64,000 nucleotides of DNA from Elephas maximus indicus (lineage: Eukaryota; Chordata; Mammalia; Proboscidea; Elephantidae). The stretch lies in the NCBI RefSeq assembly GCF_024166365.1, contig NC_064822.1, forward strand, positions 148,062,823 through 148,126,822, read 5' to 3'. The notes below the pieces were generated by a model that did no database searches, was not told the DNA's origin, and was given only the letters and a program-made list of their open reading frames with translations. Positions 12,010 to 22,924 of this stretch are shown here, one piece after another. Each line of letters begins with the position of its first letter. The first letter of the stretch is position 1. Made by a program: the position numbers and the translations under genes.

Positions 12010-13716
12010 TTATAATAGTGGTCTTATACAATATTTGTCCTTTTGCAACTGACTCATTTCGCTCAGCATAATGCCTTCCAGATTCCTCCATGTTATGAAA
12101 TATTTCAGAGATTCATCACTGTTCTTTATCGATGAGTAGTATTCCATTGTGTGAATATACCACAATTTATTTACCCATTCGTCCGTTGATGGACATCTTG
12201 GTTGCTTCCAGCTTTTTGCTATTGTAAACAGAGCTGCAATAAACATGGGTGTGCATATATCTGTTTGTGTGAAGGCTCTTGTATCTTTAGGGTATATTCC
12301 GAGGAGTGGGATTTCTGGGTTGTATGGTAGTTCTATTTCTAACTGTTTAAGATAACGCCAGATGGATTTCCAAAGTGGTTGTACCAGTTTACAATCCCAC
12401 CAGCAGTGTATGAGAGTTCCAATCTCTCCGCAGCCTCTCCAACATTTATTATTTTGTGTTTTTTGAATTAATGCCAGTCTAGTTGGTGTGAGATGGAATC
12501 TCATCGTAGTTTTAATTTGCATTTCTCTAATGGCTAATGATCGAGAGCATTTTCTCATGTATCTGTTGGCTGCCTGAATATCTTCCTTAGTGAAATGTGT
12601 GTTCGTATCCTTTGCCCACTTTTTGATTGGGTTGTTTGTCTTTTTGTGGTTGAGTTTTGACAGAATCATGTAGATTTTAGAGATCAGGCGCTGGTCTGAG
12701 ATGTCATAGCTGAATATTCTTTCCCAGTCTGTAGGTGGTCTTTTTACTCTTTTGGTGAAGTCTTTAGATGAGCATAGGTGTTTGATTTTTAGGAGCTCCC
12801 AGTTATCTGGTTTCTCTTCATCATTTTTGGTAATGTTTTGTATTCTGTTTATGCCCTGTATTAGGGCTCCTAGGGTAGATCCTATTTTTTCTTCCATGAT
12901 CTTTATCGTTTTAGTCTTTATGTTTAGGTCTTTGATCCACTTGGAGTTAGTTTTTGTGCATGGTGTGAGGTATGGGTCCTGTTTCACTCTTTTGCAAATG
13001 GATATCCAGGTATGCCAGCACCATTTGTTAAAAAGACTATTATTTCCCCAATTGACTGACACTGGTCCTTTGTCAAATATCAGCTGCTCATACGTGGATG
13101 GATTTATATCTGGATTCTCAATTCTGTTCCATTGGTCTATGTGCCTGTTGTTGTACCAGTACCAGGCTGTTTTGACTACTGTAGCTATATAATAGGTTCT
13201 GAAATCAGGTAGGGTGAGGCCTCCCACTTTCTTCTTCTTTTTCAGTAATGTTTTGCTTATCCGGGGGTTCTTTCCTTTCCATATGAAATTAGTGATTTGT
13301 TTCTCTATTCCCTTAAAGTATGACATTGGTATTTGGATTGGAAGTGCATTGTATGTATAAATGGCTTTTGGTAGAATATACATTTTTACTATGTTAAGTC
13401 TTCCTATCCATGAGCAGGGTATGTTTTTCCACTTAAATATGTCCTTTTGAATTTCTTGTAGCAGAGTTTTATAGTTTTCTTTGTATAGGTCTTTTACATC
13501 TTTGGTAAGATTTATTCCTAAGTATTTTATCTTCTTGGGGGCTACTGTGAATGGTATTGATTTGGTTATTTCCTCTTCGGTGTTCTTTTTGTTGATGTAG
13601 AGGAATCCAAGTGATTTTTGTGTGTTTATTTTATATCCTGAGACTCTTCCAAACTCTTCTATTAGTTTCAGTAGATTTCTGGAGGATTCCTTAGGGTTTT
13701 CCATGTATACGATCAT
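12010..13716 (-). pseudogene. L1 ORF2, C-terminal part (RT end and Cys-rich domain)
   Basis: Continuous 568-codon frame carrying the rest of the L1 reverse transcriptase and the C-terminal domain. The FADD catalytic block is encoded immediately upstream, at about 13716-13740, in this same frame. The cysteine/histidine motif near the end (CWRGC followed by HCWWDC) matches the L1 C-terminal zinc-knuckle region, and the frame ends normally at 12010. It is separated from the upstream part (13751-15826) by one single-base frameshift near 13770. With that break no full-length ORF2p can be made. Codon integrity over 1.7 kb indicates a relatively recent insertion. Confidence 0.92.
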
Positions 13717-13750
13717 GTCATCTGCAAATAGTGATAGCTTTACTTCCTCC

Positions 13751-15826
13751 TTACCAATCTGGATACTCCTTTATTTCTTTGTCTAGCCTAATTGCCCTGG
13801 CTAGGACTTCAAGTACGATGTTGAATAAGAGCGGTGATAAAGGGCATCCCTGTCTGGTTCCCGTTCTCAAGGGAAATGCTTTCAGGTTCTCTCCATTTAG
13901 AGTGATATTGGCCGTTGGCTTTGCATAGATGCCCTTTATTATGTTGAGGAATTTTTCTTCAATTCCTATTTTGGTTAGAGTTTTTATCATAAATGGGTGT
14001 TGAACTTTGTCAAATGCCTTTTCTGCATCTATTGATAAGATCATGTGGTTTTTATCTTTTGTTTTATTTATGTGATGGATTACATTAATAGTTTTCCTGA
14101 CATTAAACCAGCCTTGCATACCTGGTATAAATCCCACTTGATCAGGGTGTATTACTTTTTTGATGTGTTGTTGGATTCTATTGGCTAGAATTTTGTTGAG
14201 GATTTTTGCATCTATGTTCATGAGGGATATAGGTCTAAAATTTTCTTTTTTTGTAATGTCTTTACCTGGTTTTGGTATCAGGGAGATGGTGGCTTCATAG
14301 AATGAGTTGGGTAGTATTCCGTCTTTTTCTATACTTTGAAATACCTTCAATAGTAATGGTGTTAAGTCTTCTCTGAAAGTTTGGTAGAACTCTGCAGTGA
14401 AGCCATATGGGCCAGGACTTTTTTTTGTTGGAAGTTTTTTGATTACCGTTTCAATCTCTTTTTTTGTTATGGGTCTATTTAGTTGTTCTACTTCTGAATG
14501 TGTTAGTTTAGGTAGGTAGTATTGTTCCAAGAATTTATCCATTTCTTCTAGGTTTTCAAATTTGTTAGAGTACAATTTTATGTAGTAATCTGATATGATT
14601 CTTTTGATTTCATTTGGTTCTGTTGTGATGTGGTCCTTCTCGTTTCTTATTCGGGTTATTTGTTTCCTTTCCTGTTTTTCTTTAGTCAGTCTAGCCAGTG
14701 GTTTATCAATTTTGTTAATTTTTTCAAAGAACCAGCTTTTGGCTTTGTTAATTCTTTCAATTGTTTTTCTGTTCTCTAATTCATTTAGTTCAGCTCTAAT
14801 TTTTATTATTTGTTTTCTTCTGGTGCCTGATGGGTTCTTTTGTTGCTCATTTTCTATTTGTTCAAGTTGTCGGGACAGTTCTCTGATTTTGGCTCTTTCT
14901 TCTTTTTGTATGTATGCATTTATCGATATAAATTGGCCTCTGAGCACTGCTTTTGCTGTGTCCCAGAGGTTTTGATAAGAAGTATTTTCATTCTCGTTGC
15001 TTTCTAAGAATTTCCTTATTCCCTCCTTGATGTCTTCTATAACCCAGTCTTTTTTCAGGAGGGTATTGTTCATTTTCCAAGTATTTGATTTCTTTTCCCT
15101 AGTTTTTCTGTTATTGATTTCTAGCTTCATTGCCTTGTGGCCTGAGAAGATGCTTTGTAATATTTCGATGTTTTGGATTCTGGAAAGATTTGTTTTATGA
15201 CCTAATATGTGGTCTATTCTAGAGAATGTTCCATGTGCACTAGAAAAAAAAGTATATTTTGCAGCAGTTGGGTGGAGAGTTCTGTATAAGTCAATGAGGT
15301 CAAGTTGGTTGATTGTTGTAAGTAGGTCTTCCGTGTCTCTCTTGAGCTTCTTAGTGGATGTCCTGTCCTTCTCCGAAAGTGGTGTGTTGAGGTCTCCTAC
15401 TATATATGTGGAGGTGTCTATCTCACTTTTCAATTCTGTTAAAATTTGATTTATGTATCTTGCAGCCCTGTCATTAGGTGCGTAAATATTTAATATGGTT
15501 ATGTCTTCCTGATCAATTGTCCCTTTTATCATTATATAGTGTCCTTCTTTATCCTTTGTGGCGGATTTAAGTCTAAAGTCTATTTTGTCAGAAATTAATA
15601 TTGCTACTCCTCTTCTTTTTTGCTTATTGTTTGGTTGATATATTTTTTTCCATCCTTTGAGTTTTAGTTTGTTTGTGTCTCTAAGTCTAAGGTGTGTCTC
15701 TTGTAGGCAGCATATAGATGGATCGTGTTTTTTTATCCAGTCCATGACTCTCTGTCTCTTTATTGGTGCATTTAGTCCATTTACATTCAGCGTAATTATA
15801 GATAAGTAAGTTTTTAGTGCTGTCAT
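13751..15826 (-). pseudogene. L1 ORF2, N-terminal part (endonuclease and RT start)
   Basis: Frame of 691 codons from a start matching the usual L1 ORF2 N-terminus. Residues 1-240 form the APE-like endonuclease with N14, E43 (QETH), D145 and N147 (GDLN), D205 and H230. The position equal to the catalytic Asp 229 is Gly (SGH where the family has SDH). RT blocks follow: [28 protein letters not shown] and [14 protein letters not shown]. The frame then ends prematurely at EYPDW because of a single-base indel just before the FADD block. Endonuclease and RT motifs are otherwise well kept. Confidence 0.93.
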
Positions 15827-16295
15827 TTTGATGCCTTTTCATGTGGGTTGTTGGCCATTTCATTTTTCCACATGCTTTTTTGTGCTGAGACGTTTTTCTT
15901 AGTAGCTTGTGAGATCCTCATTTTCATAATGTTTAACTTTGTGTTTGTTGAGTCGTTACATTTTTCTTGAGTTATGGAATTGATATTCCTTTTTGTGGTT
16001 ACCTTTTTATTTACCCCTATTTTTCTAAGTAAAAACCTAACTTGTATCCTTCTATATCGCCTTGTATCACTTTCCATCTGGCAGTTCAATGCCTCCTATA
16101 TTTAGTCCCTGTTTTTGATTATTGTGATCGTTTATCTATTGATTTCCATGATTTCCTGTTGTGTGTATTATTTTGTTTATTTATTTATTTTTTAGAATTA
16201 GTCTTAATTTGTTTGTTTTTGTGCTTTCCCTATTTGAGTTGCGTTGATATCAGGACGTTCTGTTTTGTGACCTTGTATTGTGCTGGTACCTGATA
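15827..16295 (-). other. L1 inter-ORF region
   Basis: 469 bases between the ORF1 stop and the ORF2 start, far longer than the roughly 60-base spacer of human L1. An 88-codon open frame here (15823-16089) overlaps the ORF2 start and shows no known domain. Confidence 0.6.
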
Positions 16296-17315
16296 TTATT
16301 GGTCATCCAGCCAAACAATCTCCTTTAGCATTTCTTGCAGTCTTGGTTTAGTTTTTGCAAATTCTTTAAACTTGTGTTTATCTGTAAATATCTTAATTTC
16401 TCCTTCATATTTCAGAGAGAGTTTTGCTGGATATATGATCCTTGGTTGGCAGTTTTTCTCCTTCAGTGCTCTGTATACGTCGTCCCATTCCCTTCTTGCC
16501 TGCATGGTTTCTGTTGATTAGTCTGAACTTATTCTTATTGATTCTCCCTTGAAGGAAACCTTTCTTTTCTCCCTGGCTGCTTTTAAAATTTTCTGTTTGT
16601 CTTTGGTTTTGGCAAGTTTGATGATAATATGTCTTGGTGTTTTTCTTTTTGGATCAATCTTAAATGGGGTTTGATGAGCATCTTGGATAGATATCCTTTT
16701 GTCTTTCATGATGTCAGGGAAGTTTTGTGTCAGGATCTCTTCAACTATTTTCTCTGTGTTTTCTGTCCCCTCTCCCTGTTCTGGGACTCCAATCACTCGC
16801 AAGTTATCCTTCTTGATAGAGTCCCACATGATTCTTAGGGTTTCTTCATTTTTTTAAATTCTTTTATCTGATTTTTTTTCAGCTATGTTGGTGTTGTTTC
16901 CCTGGTCCTCCAGAAGTCCCAGTCTGCATTCTAATTGCTCGAGTCTGCTCCTCTGACTTTCTATTGCGTTGTCAAATTCTGTAATTTTATTGTTAATCTT
17001 TTGGATTTCTACATGCTGTCTCTCTATGGATTCTTGCAACTTGTTAATTTTTCCACTATGTTCTTGAATAATCTTTTTGAGTTCTTCAACAGTTTTATCA
17101 GTGTGTTCCTTGGCTTTTTCTGCATTTATCCTAATTTCATTTGTGATATCTTTAAGCATTCTGTAAATTAGTTTTTTATATTCTGTATCTGATAATTCCA
17201 GGATTGTATTTTCATTTGGGAAAGATTTTGATTCTTTTGTTTGGGGGGTTGGAGAAGCTGTCATGGTCTGTTTCTTTATGTGGTTTGATATGGACTGCTG
17301 TCTCCGAGCCATCAT
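16296..17315 (-). pseudogene. L1 ORF1 with two in-frame stop codons
   Basis: About 340 codons in one frame, interrupted by TAA at 16854-16856 and TAA at 16518-16520. The N-terminal third (16854-17315) is a predicted coiled coil rich in Glu, Lys and Leu. The middle (16518-16829) matches the L1 RNA-recognition domain (NLRVIGVPE, PRHIIIKLAKTKDKQKIL). The last piece (16296-16505) is the C-terminal domain (QARREWDDVYRALKEK, KTKPRLQEMLKE). No frame shift is needed to read through all three pieces, so only nonsense changes separate it from an open frame. Non-functional as it stands. Confidence 0.9.
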
Positions 17316-18802
17316 TGGGAAACTAGATTTTCCAGGTAGTCGGCTAAAAAAAAATGCAGTCAGATCCCTATCTGAATTCTCCCTCTGGCTCCGGGTATTC
17401 GGATGCTAATGGGGCCGCCTGGGGAGGGTGGGGGAGGGATCTGAGAGCTAGGAGTGTAAAAAAAAAAAAAAGGAGTGTAGCACCACAGAATATAGAGCTG
17501 AACACCGCGTTCATGCTCCGCCCCCGTTTGCCAAAATCCGGGCGGGACAGGTCCCCTGCTAGGATGCTGCTTTCCTTGCTCGGATACCAGTCACTTCCTC
17601 CCGGGGACTTCTTCCTCCGGTGCGCGGCACCGCTCGCGGGCACTGGGTGGGCGTTTCTCGCACGAACGGGTGGGCCTGCCCCCAGGGTCTATTCAGGCGA
17701 TTATAACTGGGCCCCGCGGTCACGCCCCACCCGTGCGCGTGCCCAAATCCCAGCGGGACGACTTCCAGGTTGGGACGCTGCTTTCTCTGTTCCGGGACCA
17801 GTCACTTCCTCCCTGGGACTTCTCCTTCTGGTGTGCCATACCTCTCGCGCGAACTGGGTGGGCGTCACCCGCACGGCCAGGTGGGCCCACCTCCTGGGTC
17901 AATTCAGGGTAATAAAAATGGACCCCGCGCTCATGCCCCACCCCCGCACTCGCCCAAATCCCAGCAGGACGGCACCCCGTCTGGGACGCTGCTTTCCCTG
18001 CTTCGGGACCAATCACTTCCTCCCAGGGACTTCTCCTTCCGGTGCTCCACAGCTCTGGCGCGAACTGGGTGGGCGTCACTCGCACGACCAGGTGGGCCCG
18101 CCCCCTGGGTCAATTCAGGGTAATAGAAATGGACCCCGCGCTCACGCCCCGCCCGCCGCGCGCACCCAGATCCCAGTGGAATGGCTCCCCGTCTGGGATG
18201 CTGCTTTCCCTGCTTTGAGAACAGTCACTTCCGGGGATTTCTCCCTCCGGTGTGCCGTGCCACACGCGCGGACTGGGTGTGCGTCCTCCCGCACGAACGT
18301 GTGGGCCCGGCCCCGGGGTCACTTTAGGGAAATATAGTTGACCCCCCCACCCCCGCTCGCGCCCCGTCGGCTTCTCGCCTAACTCCCGGCAGGACGGCAC
18401 CCCAGCTGGGATGCTGTTCTCCCCACTCCCAGATCAGTCACTGCCTCCCGGGTGCTTCTCCCTCCGGCTGCGCCTCTACGCCGCCCGCGCCAACCAACTA
18501 GACTTCCTCCCGGGATGGGTTCGGGGGGAAGGGGTGGGCCCCCTTTCTGTGCCGTCTGCCCCCCTGGGCTTTGCCCCAGATCGGGCTCTGAAGGTCACCT
18601 GCCTGGTACGCTGGCTCCTGGTTCTGAAAACAGTTGCTGTCTGCCCGTATTTGTTCGTTTTCCGTCTCTAAGTCTGTGCTTGTTGTTCAGAGTTCGTAGA
18701 TTGTTATGTATGTGATCGATTCCCTTGTTTTTCCGAGTCTTTGTTGCAAGAGGGATCCGTGGTAGCGTCCACCTAGTCTGCCATCTCGGCCCCGCCTCTC
18801 CC
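17316..18802 (-). promoter_or_regulatory. L1 5' UTR / internal promoter
   Basis: GC- and CpG-rich, in sharp contrast with its AT-rich surroundings. It has a unique part next to ORF1 (17316 to about 17505, with an A run at 17459-17471), then tandem monomers (about 17506-18470), then the 5' start (about 18470-18802). The 5' end carries a YY1-like gagatggc (minus strand). Confidence 0.8.
17506..18470 (-). repeat. Tandem monomers of about 210 bp in the L1 5' UTR
   Basis: Four units plus a partial fifth. On the plus strand each unit carries, in order, cgctcatgcccc-like, ctgggacgctgctttc-like, cagtcacttcctccc-like, actgggtgggcgtc-like and gggtcaattcaggg-like blocks. The junction cgcg(g/c)tca(c/t)g recurs near 17716, 17926 and 18137, giving a period of about 210-211. 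Confidence 0.85.
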
Positions 18803-18977
18803 CCATTTCATTCTTATTTGGGTTGTTTGCTCTTGTGTTTTTCTTTCGTCAGTTTGGCAAGTGGTTTGTCAATTTTGCTGATCCTTGCCAAGAACCAACT
18901 TTTGGTTTTGTTGATTCTTTCCATTGTTTTTTCTATTCTCTGTTTCATTTATTTCTGCTCTGATCTTTATCATTCCC
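18803..18977 (-). mobile_element. Older L1, segment 2
   Basis: Continues the L1 cut at 10987. The sequence aligns with ORF2 of the young copy at about 14640-14820 (compare tttgtcaattttgctgatc with its counterpart there). Its first 13 bases are the right target-site duplication of the young L1. Confidence 0.88.
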
Positions 18978-19490
18978 TGTCATGGATTGAATTATATCCC
19001 CCCCAAAATGTGTGTATCAACTTGGTTAGGCCATGATTTCCAGTATTCTGTGGATGTCGTCCATTCTGTGATTGTAATTTCATGTTAGAGAGGATTACGG
19101 TGGGATTGTCACACCCTTACTAAGTCATATCCCTGATCCAATGTAAAGGGATTTTCCCTGGGGTGTGGCCTACACCACTTTTTATCCCTGAAGAGATAAA
19201 AGGAAAGGGAAGCAAGCAGAGAGTTGGGGACCTCATACCACAAAGAAAGCAGTGCTGGGGACAGAGTGCATCCTTTGGACCTGAGGTTCCTGCTTGAGGT
19301 GCTCCCAGACCAAGGGAGGAATGATGATGAGGATCCTCCTCCAAGCCGACAGAGAGAGAACGCCTTCCCCTGGAGCCAGTGCCCTGAATTTGGACTTCTA
19401 GCCTACTTGTCTGTGAGAGAATAAACTTCTCTTTGTTAAAGCCATCCACTTGTGGTATTTCTGTTATAGCAGCACTATATGACTAAGATA
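18978..19490 (+). mobile_element. Solo MaLR-like LTR inside the older L1
   Basis: Starts TGTCATGGATTGAATTATA, contains cctcataccacaaagaaagc and gtgagagaataaacttctc (a possible AATAAA signal), and ends agcactatatgactaagata. L1 sequence continues on both sides. The 5-bp flanks are too diverged to prove a duplication. Confidence 0.82.
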
Positions 19491-19817
19491 TTCTTTTTCT
19501 TCTGGTGGCTATGGGCTTTTTTTTTTTTTTGCTGTTCTCTTTCTATTTGTTCAAGTTGTGTAGCTAATATTTTGATTTCGTACCTTTCTTCTTTTTTGAT
19601 GTGTGTGTCTATTGCTATAAATTGACCTCTGAACACTGCCTTTGCTATGTCCCAAATGTTTGGTATGATATGTTTTCATTTTCATTTGATTCTAGGAATT
19701 TCTTTATTCCATCTTTGATTTCTTCTATTACCCAGTGGTTTTTAAGCAGGGTGTTACTCTGTTTCCATGTATTTTTTTTTTTTCCCTTGGTCTTCCAGTT
19801 ATTAATTTCTACTTTGA
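19491..19817 (-). mobile_element. Older L1, segment 3
   Basis: Aligns with the young L1 at about 14830-15130: ORF2 endonuclease to linker, with residues NTLLKNHWVIEEIKDGIKKF readable on the minus strand. It ends abruptly at a SINE scrap at about 19818. Confidence 0.85.
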
Positions 19818-20021
19818 TGGCAGCTGGTGAATTCAAACTGCCAACCTTTTATAGTTCCTGAAAGAGTTGTGTGTACTTCCTCACTTTCTCTTCACCCCAT
19901 AATACTCTGCACACTGTGCTATTTCTTATGAGAGAAGGGCCTTACCAGGAAACCACTAGCATTGGCAACAAAGTATCTGGTGTTCATTTGAGGCCAGTGA
20001 TCTTGATTTTATAGGACTCTC
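19818..20021. other. SINE scrap and unassigned sequence
   Basis: 19818-19855 is an antisense AfroSINE head fragment (gaattcaaactgccaacc). The remainder shows nothing recognisable. Confidence 0.55.
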
Positions 20022-20232
20022 TGAAGCCCTGGTGGCACAAATGGTGAAGCACTTGGCTACTAACCAAAAGACTGGCAGTTCAAACCCACCCAGCAGCTCC
20101 GTTCGATAAAGACCTAATGATCTGCTTCCGTAAAGATTAGAGCCAAGAAAACCCTATGGGAAGTTTTACTCTGTCACATGGGGCCACTGTGAGTCAGAAC
20201 TGACTCAGCTGCATCCAACAATAACAACCTGC
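20022..20232 (+). mobile_element. AfroSINE-type SINE
   Basis: Head agccctggtggcacaaatgg, middle ggcagttcaaacccaccc, tail ctgtgagtcagaactgac, ending in aacaataacaac. Confidence 0.88.
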
Positions 20233-20322
20233 CGTCATAAAATTTTCTCCAGCAACCTTCAACTACACAAAATCTGACAGAGTTGGCTGTTGAGATTAAG
20301 GGAGAGATAGGAAAGGGAATTA

Positions 20323-20500
20323 AGGAGAGCCCTGGTGGCACAGTGGTTAAGAGATATGGCTGCTAACCAAAAGGTTGGCAGTTCAAATCCACTAGCTGCT
20401 CCTAGGAAACACTATGGGGCAGTTCTCCTCTGTCCTATATAGTTGTTATGAGTCTAACTCAATGGCAACAGATTTTTGTTTCTTTGTTTTTGCTTTTGTT
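20323..20500 (+). mobile_element. AfroSINE-type SINE
   Basis: Head gagccctggtggcacagtgg, middle ccaaaaggttggcagttc, tail gttatgagtctaactcaatg, then a T-rich end. Confidence 0.88.
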
Positions 20501-20960
20501 TTAAAGAAGTTGCTAATGAACCACACAATCTAAATTTTAAAGTAAAGGAAAAATAAAGAAAGAAAAGAGGTGAAGACAAAGGAAGGTGATGAATAGTGAG
20601 AACATGGAAGGGTCAATGCACTGCAAAAGTAAAATTCTTATGGAGCACTTCTGGACTGAGTGGCCTATTTCATCATTACCTAGAATCGTCCCAGAAGAGC
20701 AGCACTAGCAGGGAGCACACAGAAGCAGTTGGTTCTCTTGAGTTCTGCATGTCTTTTTCTAGTTCTGTCAGGGGTGTCTGTGTCACTGCTAGGAAGCATG
20801 GGCAGATGCAAAGATAATCTCACCTTAAATCTTCTGACTTCATAAGATTAATTACTATTAACCACATTTTTTCGTTTAAGGAAACTGAGCCACAGAAAGG
20901 TGAAATAACACTACTGAGGTTGAGCTAATAAGTGGCATTATTTGAGCCCAGGCCATCTGT
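20501..20960. other. Unassigned intergenic sequence
   Basis: No family recognised with confidence. The 73-codon open frame at 20596-20817 has no recognisable domain. A MIR-like scrap (gaaactgagccacagaaagg) lies at about 20880-20950. Confidence 0.5.
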
Positions 20961-21190
20961 ATTAGTTTCCCAGGGCTGTTGTAACAACAACAAAACAAAA
21001 CAAAAGAAACAAACAAAACCCACAAACTGGTGACTTACAAGAACAGAAATGTATTGTCTCACAATTCTGGAGGTTAGAAGTCAAAATCAAAGTGTTGAAT
21101 GGGGCCATGTTCTCTCCAAAAGCTCTAGGGGAAGATCCTTCCTTGTCTCTCAGCTTTCTGGTTTACTAACACTTTAATGCATCTATTCAG
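20961..21190 (-). mobile_element. MLT/MST-like LTR fragment with an (AACAA)n expansion
   Basis: Reads tgtattagtttcccagggct, then cacaaactggtgacttac, then cacaattctggaggttagaag, the classical 3' end of MaLR LTRs in reverse. An AACAA/AAACAA stretch interrupts it at about 20984-21020. Confidence 0.6.
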
Positions 21191-21840
21191 ATATCTTCTT
21201 CTTAATTAACTATGCGTCGTCATGTAAATGTTATATATACACAAACATTTACACACATACTAAACAAATGTTCGTATTAAAAAAAACCTGAAGAGATTTT
21301 CACAAACACATTCTGTTGAACAGTGTCATTTACATTTTTCCCCTGAAATAAAATATGCAACTGAAATGAACTGTTAATTAAGGAAAACAGCAATTCTGCA
21401 TGTTTTATTCCATAAATCTTCTCATTTGGGAGAATGTCTACTGTACTTGAATACAATTAGCAATATGCTTTAATAATTTTCCGCAGTTATTGTACCCTTT
21501 ATTTTCACATTATAAATGCTCCTATGCAAATATACATCCTTTCACTGTGTTCCACACTGACAATGGCTTAATATCTATAATTTAATTTGTCGAGGAACAC
21601 TTCTGCTCTCCCTGGCTTTATCATTGTACAGTGTTAAAATCCACTACTGTTCAATAAATATTTATAGATTTACTGGAAACATGCCTTTATTCTCTTTCAT
21701 CTAGTGGGCGACTTCAGAAATACAAAGGAATAAAGAAGAAAAGTATATAAAGGAGGCTAAAAAATGAAACATAAAAAGTGATGTAAAATAAAGTTTGTTT
21801 GTTTGTTTGTTGTTGCAGTCTTATGTCAGGGCAATGAAAC
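21191..21840. other. Unassigned AT-rich intergenic sequence
   Basis: No gene or repeat family recognised. A short (GTTT)n run lies at about 21796-21812. Confidence 0.55.
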
Positions 21841-22354
21841 TGTCTTAGTCTGAGTTCTCTAGAGTGGCAAAACCAGTGAAGTATATACGAATGTATATAG
21901 AGAGAAATTTACTTCAAGGAAATGGCTCACATAATACTCTGAGCTGGTAAGTCCCAAATTTGTGGGTCAGGCAACGACTGAAGACCTTTACTGTCTCACG
22001 TGGTTATAGGGACCGATGAACCCAAAATTTGCAGATCAAGCAGCGGGATGGAGGCTCTTGCTAGCTCCAGGTGTTTCAGAGTAGGCAAATCCAAAATCTG
22101 TAAGTCAGGTGGGTGGCCAGAGACTTCTGCAGGTTTATGTCGCAAGAACTGGAGATCCGGCAAAGAGAAGAATGCAGGGTCGAGGGAGTGAGCTTTGCCA
22201 TAACATCTGCTTATATACTGGAGACAGGCTCTGCCCCCAAAGAAACTCCCTTTTCAACTGATTGGCTGCTCACATCAGATCACAGACTGGAAGGTCTGCC
22301 AAACCACTGAGAATCATAGCCAAGCCAAGTTGACACCTAACATCAGCCATCAGA
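21841..22354 (-). mobile_element. LTR-like element, antisense
   Basis: Begins TGTCTTAGTCTGAGTTCTC and closes with gccaagttgacacctaacatc, terminal sequences typical of ERVL-type LTRs in reverse. The family name is not certain. The open frames inside show no protein domains. Confidence 0.6.
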
Positions 22355-22924
22355 GAAACATCAGATTTTTATATTTTCCTTTTGCCAGGGACTCTTGTAT
22401 TCCTGAATGGTTACTCCTCTAAGATCAGAAAAAGAAAATAAAGATACACAAACCTTAAACAAATGCCATAAACGTTAAACAAAAATCTTAGGGTTCTCTG
22501 ATGGTATTTCTAATGTGTTTATGCTCTTTGAAAATTGTTTCAGTGAAATATTTTTAAAGACGTTTTTATTCTGCCAACATCTTTCATTCAGGTTCCTGGT
22601 AAAATGATATGTGGGTGGCTGTGACTAATTGTGTAACAGCTACTGTTTACCCAACAAGTTTGGACAGTTTATGTTTAATAATATGCAAATGAAATCAAAA
22701 CCATGGAGGACAGTCAGCACCAGACACCCCAAAAGGGCAATTGGATTTTATCTGATGGCATAATAAGTAACTTGACTTTTTAAAATTCAGTACATTTGTT
22801 GGCCACCTACATTAAGTCAAGTATTAAGCAAGGCTTTGGAGTTGCAAAGATGACTTATACACAGCCTTGAGTTTCTTGCAGATTACTGTGTAAGGCATGT
22901 TTTTAAAGTGATTTTGTAAAATTG
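22355..22924. other. Unassigned intergenic sequence
   Basis: Nothing recognised. Confidence 0.5.

Larger units (their letters stand above)
10988..18802 (-). mobile_element. Near-complete younger L1 (LINE-1), antisense
   Basis: About 7.8 kb with all L1 parts: poly-A tail (poly-T at about 10988-11023), a roughly 1-kb 3' UTR, ORF2, a 469-bp inter-ORF gap, ORF1, and a GC-rich 5' UTR of about 1.5 kb with tandem monomers. The 5' end reads on the minus strand as ggcggggccgagatggcag, the usual L1 start with a YY1-like site, so the copy is not 5'-truncated. It is disabled by two stops in ORF1 and one frameshift in ORF2. It sits inside an older L1. Confidence 0.93.

Noticed and set aside
12752-15449. 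Several plus-strand open frames (12752-13192, 14595-14975, 14997-15200, 15207-15449)
   Set aside because: They are antisense shadows of L1 ORF2, whose minus-strand product is clearly recognised.
20022-20100. tRNA gene-like head sequences in the SINEs
   Set aside because: The SINE heads descend from a tRNA but do not form an intact tRNA and recur as parts of a dispersed repeat.
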